Shown here in pieces: positions 16,301 through 28,564 of a stretch of 64,000 nt of DNA (position 1 is its first letter; the number at the start of each line of letters is the position of its first letter). The notes beneath the pieces are model-generated. The model saw only the letters and a list, made by a program, of their open reading frames with translations. It had not been told where the DNA came from and did not search any database. The stretch comes from Piromyces finnis. Taxonomy: Eukaryota > Neocallimastigomycota > Neocallimastigomycetes > Neocallimastigales > Neocallimastigaceae. Made by a program: the position numbers and the translations under genes. The stretch lies in assembly GCA_002104945.1 (NCBI GenBank), contig MCFH01000072.1, positions 1 through 64,000 on the forward strand, written 5' to 3'.

Positions 16301-19300
16301 GGAATGGCTTCTTCAATTTCTTCTTCTACAACCATAGAATCTTTTTCTTCTTCCTTTAAACTTTCATCTTGCTTTCTTTTATTTTCTTCCATTTCTGATG
16401 GTATTGATTCTTCCATGCTTTTTTCTATTATAATGGAATCTTTCTTACTTTCTTCTTTTATACTTTCTTCAATTTCAGATGAAATGACTTTTTCAATCTT
16501 TTCTTCTACAATCATAGAATCTTTTTCTTCTTCCTTTAAACTTTCATCTTGTAAACTTTTATTTTCTTCTATATTTTTTTCTACTATAAATGAATCTTTT
16601 TCTTTCTCACTTTCATCCTTTATACTTTCTTCTTTCCGACTTTCTTCCATTTCAGATGGGATGTCTTCTTCTATGTCTTCTTCTACAACAAATGAATTCC
16701 TTCCTTCTTCTATTTGAATCAAGGATTGTGAATCTTTCTCTATTTTTTCCATTGGAATTTCAGATGCCATTGACTTTTTACTTTCCTCGGTAATATTCAT
16801 TGAATGATCTTCTTGAAGATCCTCTTTTTTATAAGAAGAAAAGGAGGAGGAATACTCTTTTTCACTCTTTTTTGGAGTTAATAAAGAAGCACTATTACGT
16901 TCACTTTCAAAAGAATCAGAATAATTATATTGCAAAGCGAAATTCAAAATACTGTCTGTTTTTTGGCTGCTAGAGTAATGGTATTTTCCAGTCATTTTTG
17001 AATAGGATTCTGACACCGATTGATCTTGTTCTTCCTGAAGAATAGAAACGTCTGGAGAAGAAACAACAGATCCTCCTTTCATAATATCATTTAATTCATC
17101 CTCTGTCTTTTTAACGATTGAATTAATACGATCTAATTGCTTTCTAAAATGCATTTCTTTTTCTAATAATTTTTGATGTATTAATTGACGTTGTTTTTTC
17201 TTTTCTAAAAAGAGTTGTTTAGCCACATTCTTTTGCTTATCAATTTGTATTTTTAACAAATGAATACGTTCCTTTAATTTATTTTCCTCTTCATCTAAAT
17301 CTTCTTCATTACTTATTAAAGAACTGGAAATACTGAAAGACTTCAAGTCATTTTCTAATATTTCAGAATACGTACTTCTTTTGCTTTCTTGTTTTGATTT
17401 GGTGGAATTTTCTCTTGGTGGATTTATTTTAATTCTTGAATGACTCATGGAATTATTTATTATTGATTCGGCGGTAACATCGCTTTCAAATGAATTACTA
17501 TTATAGTAATTTATTGCAGATGGGTTAGAATCAATTGATTCTTTTATGCTTTCGGCTAAAGATTTGGTATTTGAATGGGTATTCTTTTCACTAACAATTT
17601 CTTCCATAATACTATCGGATTTTATTGTAGGAGCTGATGATTGTTCAATCCTTTCCTCAATGTCTTCCTTCTCCTCCTTATACTTATCAAATGAAGAAGA
17701 TGATTGATGATTATCATAGTTTTCTTCAATGATTTCTTCATCCTCTGCTTCATCATCTTCCATATAATCGTCCATAGAGCTATTTTTATTTTTATCCAAG
17801 TTTTCTTCAATTTCCATTTCACTTGTCATTTCCTCTGGTTCTGCTTTTAATGGTATATTGGACAATGGACTATTAACATAGTGATTCTTTCTTTTACTTT
17901 CTTCCTTGGCACGATAGTGACTATCTAAATAGTCGTTTTCGTTGCTTAGGGTGTAGGAAGAAGAGGCGCTAGAAACGGTTGGGGATTTTGCTTGCATATT
18001 TAAAGCTTTGTTAAGAATATCTTTAATTTCTTTTTCTTCCTTTTTCAATTTTTCTTCCCATTTAATGGCTTTTTGACGTTTCTTTAATAAGTTTTCGGCA
18101 ATTTCTTTTGAAAGTGATAATCTATATTCTTTCTTTTCAAGATGATCGTCTAAAAGTTTGGATTTTAATTGTTCAATTTTTTCATTGATGCTCATTAAAG
18201 AGGAAGAGGAGGTAAAGTCATGATTATCATGGGTTTCTTTAGGATCATCTTTTTGTTCTTGGTAGCTTTCAAAAGAATCCATACTTTGATAGTATTGATT
18301 TATTGAATGTTGGCTTGGGGATGGACTTCTACTTTTTGGGTATTTTTCTTTTTCAAGATAACGACTAATTCGACGTAAATCTTCTTCTGATTTTATACTT
18401 TTTGGTGAACTGTATCTTGGACTAATAACCATATTAGAGTTGGATGAATCTTGATTTTTAATACTTAAATTAATTTCTTCTTCGATAATAGATTCCTCTG
18501 TAACCTCTTTATTTTGGCTATTAGAATAAGTGACTGGTATATCCTCTGAGATAGCATCTATGGATGATTTACTTTTACTATGACTGACATCTTCTGGTAT
18601 TTCTTCTTGAATACTTAATTCATGGGATATTGATTTATCACTGGATTTTGATGGCAAAGATTCTTTTATTGTTGATGTGCTATTTTCTTGTATTGGTATT
18701 TCTTCTTCAATGTCTGAATCTTTTGCTGATGAATAGGATGAAAAGTTATTTCTACGGAATTTTGAAATAGATTCTTTCATTTGAAGTGAGCTACTACTAT
18801 TTGAATCATCAAGATTGCTAATTAATTGGCTATCTTTTTCTATGGTTTGATCATGATGATTTAACAAGGATGGAATAGTCATGCTTTCCGATGAATAGTG
18901 TATTGATTTATCCTTGTCGGTCAAGTCTTCAAAGGAATCTTCGTAGAGATCAGTGGATATTGATTGATGTTTTGTATTATTTCTTTGTTCTTTGACTAAT
19001 GTACTTTTTTCATAGGTTTCTGGTAAGGCCTGTACACCAATAGTTCTTAATTGATCCTCTGGTACGGCTTGAATACCAATACATCTTAATTGATCTTCTG
19101 GTATGGCTTGAACACCAATACATCTTAATTGTTCTTCTGGTATGGCTTGAACACCAATGGTTCTTAAATGTTCTTCTCTAAACTTATTTGCATTTTCAAT
19201 ATCCATTTCATGTTTTCTTTGTTTTAAAATCAAAGCTTGTAATACATTAGACATTTCTTGTTCGGTGCGAACCGTATTTCTTTCATTCTTCATTTTTTCT

Positions 19301-21687
19301 AGTTGCATATTTGATTCATTTAAAGTTTCCAAATAATTAATTTCGCTCATTAATTTTCTTGAAAGAGAATGAGGAGAAAGACGACCTTCTACTTCCTTAG
19401 GTTCATTGGCTGTTGAAGATAGTAATGGATGCATGGAGGCTACTTGTGGTTGTGGAGGTGGATAGTATTGATGAGATTGAGGTGGTAGTGGTGGCATATA
19501 AAAGTGTTCATAATTTGTTGGTTGAGGAGGAAGAGGTAGTGGGGTGGGTTGTTGCTGATTATTATCCATTGTAGATGAATAATATTCGGAGGAGTGACTT
19601 GAATCATCCGTTGAATTGTAATTCGATAGATTAGTGAAGGTATCACTGTAGTGATGCTGATCAACGAAATGAGATGAACTATGATCAGATTCGTCATAGG
19701 AAAAGTTTTCTGAAGTACGTGTGACGTCATTTCTTTCTGTAGAGCTGACTCCATTTAATTGATCGTCGTCGTAAAGCGATAAAGTTTGATGATCTTGAGG
19801 TTGATTTTCTTCCATTTTTTCAACAATCTTTTTGTAGATACTACCTGAATCGGACTTCTTTTTAATATCTTCTTTTCGGGTTGGTTGAAAACGTCTTGTA
19901 AATATATTAATTGTACTGTAATTATCACCGGTTTTAGCGGGTGAATTTATTTCCACTTTCCATTGGCTTGGTGTTATGTTTTCTAAATTTTCTAATTTTA
20001 TCTCTGAATCTGATGAGAGTGTGAAGTTAGAATGCCTTTCGATGTGGTGTTTGTCCTTCGTCCATGAATCTTCTTCTTGAGGAATTGGACTAGTAGCACT
20101 GGTGTTATTGTAGATACTTTCTTCGGTAGAATAGTATGGATCTTTTTCCTTTAATTTATTTTTCAATGGAATTGCAGAAGATGATGATAGAGATTGTGCA
20201 TAGTGTTGTGTCATTGGGTCGTCGATGGAGGGATGATGTGATAAAGCTTTGTTGGAAAATTGAGAATAATTATTTGTTAAATAATATTCATTTTTACCTT
20301 TACTACTTTCTAAAATTGGGGTTTGATATGCTTTTGGCATTTCATGATGGGTGGGTGATGAAAATGGATAAGATACGTTTTCATGTATTGATGGAACCTC
20401 TTCCTCAATATAATTTGATGTCATGTTTGGGGAATGATAGGAAGATAATGCTATAGGATTATGATTTGATGAAGAAGAAGGGGAGGAGGTGGAGGATGAA
20501 GGGGAAGGATCACTCACAGAGTGAATTGAATGAGAATAGGATTTCATTTGAGTTAACCTGTCATGGACCTCTGAACTAGTGAGATTTGATATTTTAATGC
20601 TATTTTCTTTTGGTTTTGGCATTTTTGAGGTGTGTTGTTCAATTCTTTGTGCCAAAAACTCTGCGTTTTTAATTAATTCTTGAATTCTCTTTGCTTGATA
20701 TTGTAATGATTCAATTGAATAATCTTCACTGTAGTTAGAACTTGAAGTTACTGTATTGTCCATATCCATGTTATCATTTTTAGTAGAATCTATATTTGTA
20801 CTATTAGCAGTGAGCATTGTTGATAGTTCATTTTCATCAACAAAGGAGGAACTATTTTTCATTTTAGCTTGTATCGTTTCATATTCCGAAGAATTAATGA
20901 AAGAATAAGTATTCATTGAATTATCATACAAACTTGCTGAATCCGCCGAAATACTCCTATCGTTTTCATTTTGATTATTTTGGAAATTCTTTATAATTAT
21001 CGTATTATCTTTAGTCATAGATGATTTTAAATAGTTATCTCTTTGAATTTGTGGAGGTTCTTTTCTCATAGATTTATTTATTTTTTCGGCTGATGTTGAA
21101 TTTATTTTGTTATTTGTGTTATTATTTATTTGTTTTCTTTGAAATTCCCGTAATCTTTCCAAACGTTGTTTTATATCATTACTCTTTTTTTCTTTTTCCT
21201 GTAGTTCTTTTTTATGTTGCTCTTCACGAGCCTTTAATCTTTTACGCATAAAATCTCTTACCTCATTAACATTATAAGATTTTGGTTTTGGTTTCTCTGG
21301 TACAACTTGATCTAGTTCTTCTTTACTCTTTTTTCTACTCAATCTTTTTTCTTTCATATATTTTCTTATTTCATCTTGATCATAGTATTTTTTTGGTTTT
21401 ACGACCATTGAGTTTTCTGTCATTTCATTATTATTCATTTTTTTATGTTGACTAGAATTACTTGAAATTTTATATTTTTCATCTAATTTTGGAATTAAGA
21501 TTTCGTTTTTAGCCGAAATTCTTTTTCTTTTACGTTCGACATTATTCGTATGATTTGATTTTTTCTTATCTATTGATACAGCTATTGATATTTTATCATT
21601 TAACATATCCATGGTATTATCACTAGTAATGTATTCTCTATGTGCTTTATTTATTTTTCTTTCTCTTACAGGTTGAAGCGATTGCAT
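13394..21687 (-). CDS. CEP350-like giant acidic coiled-coil (centrosome/basal body) protein, two exons
   Basis: Exon 1 is 21687-14340, the intron 14339-14179 (GTATGT...ATAG), exon 2 14178-13394; 8133 nt, 2710 residues. Near the N-terminus two related motifs, YYDQDEIRKYMKEKR (about 101-115) and SYNVNEVRDFMRKR (about 137-150), are followed by a Lys/Glu/Gln coil with RLERLREFQRKQ. This strongly recalls the CEP350 block with Tyr-Asp-Thr-Asp-Glu-Val-Arg and its following coil. A Ser/Pro/Tyr-rich region with PPLPPQ comes next, then four 13-residue repeats, several short coiled coils, and more than 600 residues of acidic EEIEESI-type repeats. The C-terminus is globular (about 2500-2710) with regularly spaced Trp and acidic residues. 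CEP350 anchors microtubules and works in centriole and cilium assembly, which suits a flagellated fungus. I see no CAP-Gly domain, which the animal protein has, so orthology is likely but not proven. Confidence 0.65.
14650..14885 (-). repeat. 45-bp (15-residue) tandem repeats in the CEP350-like gene
   Basis: About five units of the form DSEvSKESsvKNEEv encode alternating acidic and Lys/Ser segments near the end of exon 1. Units differ at a few positions but keep the 15-residue period and the reading frame. Confidence 0.85.
16120..16660 (-). repeat. 180-bp (60-residue) tandem repeats in the CEP350-like gene
   Basis: The same bases recur at an exact spacing of 180: the word TTCTTCTACAACCATAGAAT begins at 16141 and again at 16321, and a one-base variant at 16501. 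The first two copies are almost identical over their whole length; the third is diverged. Each unit encodes an acidic segment with IPSEIEESIKEES and SMVVEEEIEEA. Confidence 0.9.
19020..19175 (-). repeat. 39-bp (13-residue) repeat, four copies, in the CEP350-like gene
   Basis: Four units of the pattern LR(T/C)IG(V/I)QA(I/V/L)PE(E/D)Q follow directly after a predicted coil. Unlike the rest of this protein they are hydrophobic and well conserved, so they may form a small binding module. Confidence 0.85.
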
Positions 21688-23756
21688 TTTGTATATATGA
21701 AAATATAAAGAAATACTTTTTTAAAATTTATTTTAAAAGAAATTTAAATATTAATTTTTTTCGTTTAAATTATTTTAAGCCTCTTTGATATTATGCTGTG
21801 CTATTAAATTTCTATAATATAATAATATTAATATTATATAAAAAAAATTAATTCGTGTATTACACTGAAGTTTTTTTTTTTATAGTCAATGAATAAATAA
21901 TCTTAAATATAAAGTTATCAATTTAAAAAGAATTTTATATTTAATTTTTTAAATTAATTTTGAAATTTAATTTTTGATTATAAGTTAAGAAAAAAAAAGT
22001 AAATTGAAATATTTATAAAGTTGAATACATTCAAAAAAAAAAAAAAAAAAAAAAGATTTGACTTTATTTATATATACATAATAAAATGTAATACTTTATA
22101 AAATTTTGTTATTTAATTTCTATTATTTGTAATGGTTTTTTAAAATTTGATTTATAGTTTTGTTTTTATAATATATATTTTTAAATTTAATAATAAAAAT
22201 TTAAAAAAATAATTAATAGTTTATTACTTTTCATCGTTATTTCTTTTTGTTGATATTGAATATTCTTCTTCTTCTTTTATAATATTTTATTATTATAAAA
22301 GAATAATATGTACGAGTTTACTGTTGATGCTTAAAAAAAAAAAAAACAACTATAATTTAAACTAAAAAAATAATAAAAATCTATTTTTTTTTTTTGTTAT
22401 TAAAAGGAAAAAGAAAAAGAAAAAGGATTTATTATTATTATTTAATATTAATAATCTTTTAATAATAAACTTTAATTCTTATATTTTTATTTGTGATGAG
22501 AAATTTAAAGAAATATTTAAATGTACAAATAATTAATTTATTAAATAAATTCATAATAAATATAAATGGATATATAAATAATAAATTCTTCAAAATAAAT
22601 CAATGAATATGCAAATAAATTATTAATAAATTAAATAAATAAATAATTATAAGAATAGATAAATACAAAGATAGAATTATTGATGAATCCTAAATAGCTT
22701 TATTTAAAATAAATTAAATCCATTCATTGATTAGTTTAAATTTAATTATATAAGAAAATTAAATTAAACTAATATAATAAAATATATACACAATATATTA
22801 TTATATATTTATAACTAAATTAAATTGTTAATTTTAAATTTTATTATAATCTAAATTGATTTAATTTTGAATTAAGAGGTTAAAGACGACGATGATGATG
22901 AAGACGACGATAAACAACAACAGTAAGGAAAAAAAAAAAAAAAAACTATAAAGATATTTAGGCATATAATAAAAATGAATAAAGAAATGAATACTATCTA
23001 AAAATAAAAATAAAAAATTTTATATGGTAATGATTGCATTAGTTCTATAAAATGTTTGTTAGCTTTTATAGTATTATTTAATTCCAAAGAGTATATTATC
23101 TTTTATTGCATATATTATTCTATGATTTCAAATCAATAGATAGAAAACAGATCTAAATATCCATCTATCTATTTATTGCTAATTCTTACTGTAATAAACA
23201 TGATAAAGACAATAAATAATTAAATATATTGATTTTATAATTGTATAATACTACAATACTACTACTACTACTACTAATAATAATTAATACTAATTAATAA
23301 TAATACTACTAATAATAAATAATAATAAATAATAAATATAACAGTTAATAATAATTGTAAGGAATATGTATTTTGAATATCTATGATGTATATTTTCCTC
23401 TTTTTTTTTTTTTTTTTTTCTATAACTTATATATATGTATTTCATTATAGAATTTTTTAAAAGTTTTAGTGTCGTGTAACAAGTTTATATATATTATCAA
23501 GTCATTTTAAGATAATGTAACAATTATTAAAAATATTTTTTCTTTTTCTTTTATTTCTTTTTTTTTTTTTTTTTTTTTTAAATAAAAAGAAATACAATAG
23601 GAAAAAAGATTAGAGCATATTTAATAAAAAAAAAAGGTAACATAAAATAAATTGTTTTAATTGTAAAATATGAAATTTACTGTCCAATTTTATTTTTAGG
23701 AAAATTTGCTGTAACACTTTTTTTTTTAATTTAAATATTTTAATTATAATTTATTA

Positions 23757-23787
<31 letters not shown>

Positions 23788-23847
23788 TTCCGAGTGCATT
23801 TCTATTTCAATATATTTATATTTTAAAAAACCTGCTTTTAGTGATCG
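21688..23847. other. Gene-poor AT-rich stretch
   Basis: About 2.2 kb upstream of the CEP350-like gene, with homopolymers, TAA/TTA words and a short CT/GA-rich patch. Its first part must hold the promoter of that gene, but no specific element stands out. No ORF is credible. Confidence 0.65.
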
Positions 23848-24014
23848 GTAATAGTAATAGTAATAGTAATAGTAATAGTAATAGTAATAGTAATAGTAAT
23901 AATAGTAATAGTAATAGTAATAGTAATAGTAATAGTAATAGTAATAGTAATAGTAATAGTAATAGTAATAATAGTAATAGTAATAGTAATAGTAATAGTA
24001 ATAGTAATAGTAAT
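23848..24014 (+). repeat. (TAATAG)n hexanucleotide microsatellite
   Basis: About 27 units of TAATAG, with an extra AAT triplet inserted at two places about 78 bp apart. It is intergenic. The two interruptions suggest that a block was duplicated. Asn-Ser and Ile-Thr dipeptide ORFs here are repeat artefacts. Confidence 0.95.
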
Positions 24015-24171
24015 TGGTTTTAGTAATGAATCTAATAAATAATGAATATTGAATAACAATGATTTATATTTTTTTTTGGCTTATATAGATAGATAAATTG
24101 AAATATTCATAATAATGATTTTTTTCCAAAAAAAAAGTAATACTATAAATTTAATAGTTTGGTAAAAATAA

Positions 24172-24172
24172 A

Positions 24173-24211
<39 letters not shown>

Positions 24212-24237
24212 TAATAATAATAATAATAATAATAAAC

Positions 24238-24290
<53 letters not shown>

Positions 24291-24343
24291 CATAATAATA
24301 ATAATAATAATAATAAACATAATAATAATAATAATAATAATTA

Positions 24344-24380
<37 letters not shown>

Positions 24381-24399
24381 TAGAGTAATAATGATAATA

Positions 24400-24440
<41 letters not shown>

Positions 24441-24441
24441 T
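24172..24441 (+). repeat. Interrupted (AAT)n microsatellite array
   Basis: AAT runs are broken by AAACAT, AATTAGAGT and similar interruptions that recur several times. This implies a higher-order duplication of interrupted blocks rather than simple slippage. Ile-rich and Asn-rich ORFs across it are not genes. Confidence 0.93.
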
Positions 24442-27182
24442 AGAGTAATAATAAAATAATTACTGTACAACACACCATAACAATATGTGACCTATGCAAT
24501 AAAGTAATAATGATAATAATATGGTCATACTATGAAAAATAATGCTGTATAATAACAAAAAGGATGGCGACAATGTAATTTATGGATGGTAAAGGTGGGT
24601 GGTGGTGAGAATAACTAAAAGAATGAATTATTATGCTTTTTAATATTAATTATTTTATAAAATTTTCAAATTTTATAATGACAGGTTTTAATAAGGTTTT
24701 TTGTTGCCGTTTGCTTTTGTTGTTACACAACATTTTTTTCCTTTTAGAAAAGATGGTAAAAAATTTTTGTGGTGATGGTGGTGGTGTGGTAGATCCTTTC
24801 TATTTTATTTTATATTATTTTCTATGGCTACTATTAATTGTTTAGTGGTGGTGGTAAAGGCGTGTTATTATTGATGCTGTCTTTCATAACAATGAATGAT
24901 GAATGACCCGCCGTAATAAAGTAATTTCTAATATTAATATAATCACCGGCCTTTTTTTTTCTAGTTATTCATTTATTTTTTTTCTTTTTCTTGGTGGTGG
25001 GTTTTTTTTAGTTTATTAAAAAATTTAAATTATCCATTCTTTATAATTTATATATTAGAATATATTGTAATATATTTAAAATTAGTATTTTATACTAATA
25101 TTTTTTTAATAGAATAAAACATGACTTTGGTTTTTATTATTTCAATATATTTTCCATATAATAAAATATAATGATAATATATAATCAATTGCTTTATAAA
25201 ATATTGAAAATAGATTAATATTATTATTAAAATAGATTTTAATATAATTTTTAATTCATACTCTTCATTTAATAATCCAAAGATTATTGGTTAGAAAATA
25301 AAAAATTATATTTAAATTATCCAAAATTATAAATCTATTTAATATTAATATACTTTTACCGTTTATTAGAATATAATGACCAATAAATTAATATATTAAA
25401 AATATAAAAATTATATTTAATAAAGTTTATTAGAATTAATTAAATTTTATATAAATAATTATATAATAATAATAGTTTAAAACAAAAATATTAATATTTA
25501 TTTATTTTATATTCATTCATTCATTTATTTTATTTATTTATTTTTTATTTATTCATTCATTTAATTTATCAAAAGGCCTCGTTCCTTTTTTTTATTTGAA
25601 AGAAGAAAAAGAATAAAGGTCAAAATGACATTACCTCTTTAATTGTCTTTTTTTTCCATCATTATAAAGAATGAAATGTAAAAAAAAAAAAAAAAGAAAA
25701 GGAAAAACTTTTAAAAAAATAAAAGATGAAACAAATAAAAAAAATTTTTATTTTTAAATTCAGTTTTTAAAGAAAAAAAAAATTAGAGTTAATAATAATT
25801 TTCATTTTTTTATTTTTTTATTTTCCATTTTCATAATTATTTCTGATTCTTTTTTAAAAGAAGAGAAAGAAATGAAAGATGAAAAATGCTTTTATAATTC
25901 TTTCATTCTTTTATGTTTTTTTTTTTTTTTTTTTTTTATTATTTTTGATTTTCGTTATGAAATGAAACAAAAAAAAAAGTTAAAAAAATAAAATTTAATA
26001 AATTTTTGATTTTAAATATAAAAAAAAATTTATTTTTTTTTTTTTTCTTTAATTTTTTTTTTTCTTAAAAAATATTTAAAAAAAAAAAAAATTAAAATTA
26101 TAGAAAAAAAAGTTTTTTTTTTTTTTAAAGCATTTTGATAAAAGAAGTGACTTTTTAAAAATTAAATAATAATAAAAAAGACTTTTTTTTTTTTTTTTGA
26201 TACAAAGCTAAACATTAAAGTTATATTTTATAAAAATAAAAAAAATAAAAGGCTTTTTTTTTTAAAACAATTTTTCAAATAAATTGAAGCAAGAAAAAAA
26301 AAAAAAAAAGCTTTCAATAGAAATAAAATTGCTTTAATTATATATAAATATATAAATATATATATTTTCAGAAAAAAAGAAAAAAAAAATAGAATAATAT
26401 AAACGAAAAACGAAAGAACGAAAATTCATTTCAATAATATATTTTTTTATTAAAATAATTAAAAGAAACAATAATAATATTATTAGCTTTTTTTAAAAAG
26501 ACTTTTATACCTTTTTTTTTTTTCTTTATAAAAATTAAATAAATAAATAATATATAATATATATAATTTATCTCTTTTATATTGTGAAATCAACATATTA
26601 AAAAAAAAAAAAAAGGTAAAAGAAAAGAAAAAAAAATAAAAATTATTAATTTTGGGATTTATAAATAAAAAAAATAATTAACATTTTTTTTTTTATTATT
26701 ATTTGTTATTAAAAATTATTTATATTATTCAACAATTCAACAATAGACAATTAAAAAAGAGAGGGGAAATCAACATTATTATTAATAATAATAATAATCA
26801 AAATTAAAGACAAAATATAAATAATAACAATAAAAAAAAAAAAAAAAAAAAAAAAACACCAAAAAACAAATAATTAATAATACTATTAATTAAAAATTAG
26901 ATTAATTTATTCATTCAACTTACTTTACTTGTCTTAAGGCTAAGCTTTCTGTAACGACATAAAAGAAACAACTTTTTTCATTATTCAATTTTAATTTTAA
27001 TAGATATATATTGTAAGTAGAAAATAAAAAAAAACTTTTTTTTTTTTTTTGAAATAATATTACCTATCATATATATATAATATATATAAAAATGTGTTTT
27101 ATCTATCTAAATAATAATATAAAATTGTTTTTTTTTTTCCTGTTCTATTCCCCTACCCAAATAACTATTAGAAATTATAAAC
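24442..27182. other. Gene-poor stretch with a G-rich patch
   Basis: The part 24540-24960 has GGTGG-rich words unusual for this window, but no convincing ORF or RNA. The rest, 25000-27182, is homopolymer-rich and runs into the small Ser/Tyr-rich gene. It includes a candidate promoter or 5' leader with a CT-rich patch at about 27140-27160. Confidence 0.6.
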
Positions 27183-27491
27183 ATGGGTCTCAAGGGTAAA
27201 ATAAAGGGTTCCTACTTATATACACAATGGAAATTAGGAAAATACACTAAAAGAAGAGTCAAGCACTCTGCTTACAATACCTATAATACCTATGATGATG
27301 AAGATATGGGTCAAGGTTACCCAGTCAGTAGTAGTAATTCTTATTCTTATCCAGAAAGAAGTCCAAATAGTTATAGCTGTAGTCAAAATAGTAGTTATAA
27401 CCAAAGTTACAGTAATGACGACTCAAATAATAGTTATCCTGCTGGAACCTATAATCGTGTTGTCTACTATCCAACTATGGATGAAAGGTAA
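27183..27491 (+). CDS. Small Ser/Tyr/Asn-rich hypothetical protein
   Basis: A 102-residue ORF. It has a basic N-terminus (MGLKGKIKGSYLYTQWKLGK, then Lys-Arg-Arg) and a low-complexity body of Ser, Tyr, Asn and Pro ending YYPTMDER. Third positions are richer in C than the surroundings, which supports coding. The Met-Gly start is compatible with N-myristoylation only in a loose sense. I do not recognise the family. The stop overlaps a good splice donor (GAAAG|GTAATT, GT at 27488-27489). Joining it to an AG at 27675-27676 would replace the last Arg with Ser-Ser-Arg-Gln-Asp-Tyr and end at 27695, so the true C-terminus is uncertain. A role as a membrane-associated or disordered adaptor would be a guess. 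Confidence 0.6.
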   Translation: MGLKGKIKGSYLYTQWKLGKYTKRRVKHSAYNTYNTYDDEDMGQGYPVSSSNSYSYPERSPNSYSCSQNSSYNQSYSNDDSNNSYPAGTYNRVVYYPTMDER

Positions 27492-28564
27492 TTATTAACA
27501 CCATAAATACTAAAAAAAAAAACAACTTTTTTTGATATTTGATTTAAATGTTTATATCATTATATATATACATACAATTACATGTTTTTTTTTTTTTTTT
27601 TTTTTTTATATATTCAACTATTAATCCGTCTTTTTTTATTATTATAATATTATTATTAAATAAAATAAAACATTAGCTCAAGACAAGATTATTAGATGAT
27701 GGTGTGTTCATTTTGTAGTTTAAAAAAAAATAACTACCTATTTAATTTTTTTTAATATACATTTATTAATATTAAACTGAAAAATATAAATGAATTCATC
27801 AAATCATCATCAAAAAAAAAAAAAAAGAGTAAAGAATGAATATTTTTTTAAAAAAAAAAACCGATAATTTAATCAATTCCTATCCTTTTATTTTTTTTTA
27901 TAGTTTATATATATATAAAACTTTTTAACATTTTTACATCATCAAAGTATGTAAATAAAAAAAAATACACATATTTTACGATATAATTAATCTAATTTAA
28001 TAACATAAAATAATAAATAATATATATATATATATATATATTTTATTTTCATCGCCATAAATATATATATGTATATAATTAATATAATTAATAAAATAAT
28101 AATAATAATAAAAATTGTAATAATTATTAAACTTCTTTTATGCGTTTACATTGAATGAACTTTTTTTTTTTTTATCTATAATTCTACTTTGCCCTATAAA
28201 ATTATATTTATTTAAAAAAAAAAAAACATAGATTCTATCTATGGTAGTAGTTAATATGTCCATATATATATATATATATACTATCAGTTTTACTATAGCT
28301 ACTATGGTGATAAACTAAAAGTTATTTTTATGGTTGTCTCAATAAAAATAAATAAAAAAAAAAAGTGATTTTTTAAAGTGAAATAATAATTGAATCCTTT
28401 ATAAATTATTTACGACATTACATTCTATTCTTTTTTTTATTACTAATATAAGTATACAACATTAAAAAAAAAAAAAAAAAAAATTAAATTGAAGCATAAA
28501 TTGGTAAAAGAAAAGCCGCGAGACCCTCTACCTATGGAACATGAGACCCCGATGAACTGTAAAG
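27492..28564. other. Intergenic, AT-rich
   Basis: About 1 kb of homopolymers and (TA)n runs. The last 60 bases (from about 28505) have higher GC and no low-complexity sequence, and probably belong to the 3' end of the LINE relic that follows. Confidence 0.6.

Noticed and set aside
16120-16660. Possible CRISPR array
   Set aside because: The repeats are contiguous and coding, with no unique spacers, and the genome is eukaryotic.
14462-17822. Ser/Leu/Phe-rich ORFs opposite the CEP350-like gene and Lys-rich ones in a shifted frame
   Set aside because: They are antisense or frame shadows of a long acidic coding region; their composition mirrors GAA/AGA codons.
24081-24473. Ile-rich and Asn-rich ORFs near 24.2 kb
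   Set aside because: Translations of the AAT array; no non-repetitive coding part.
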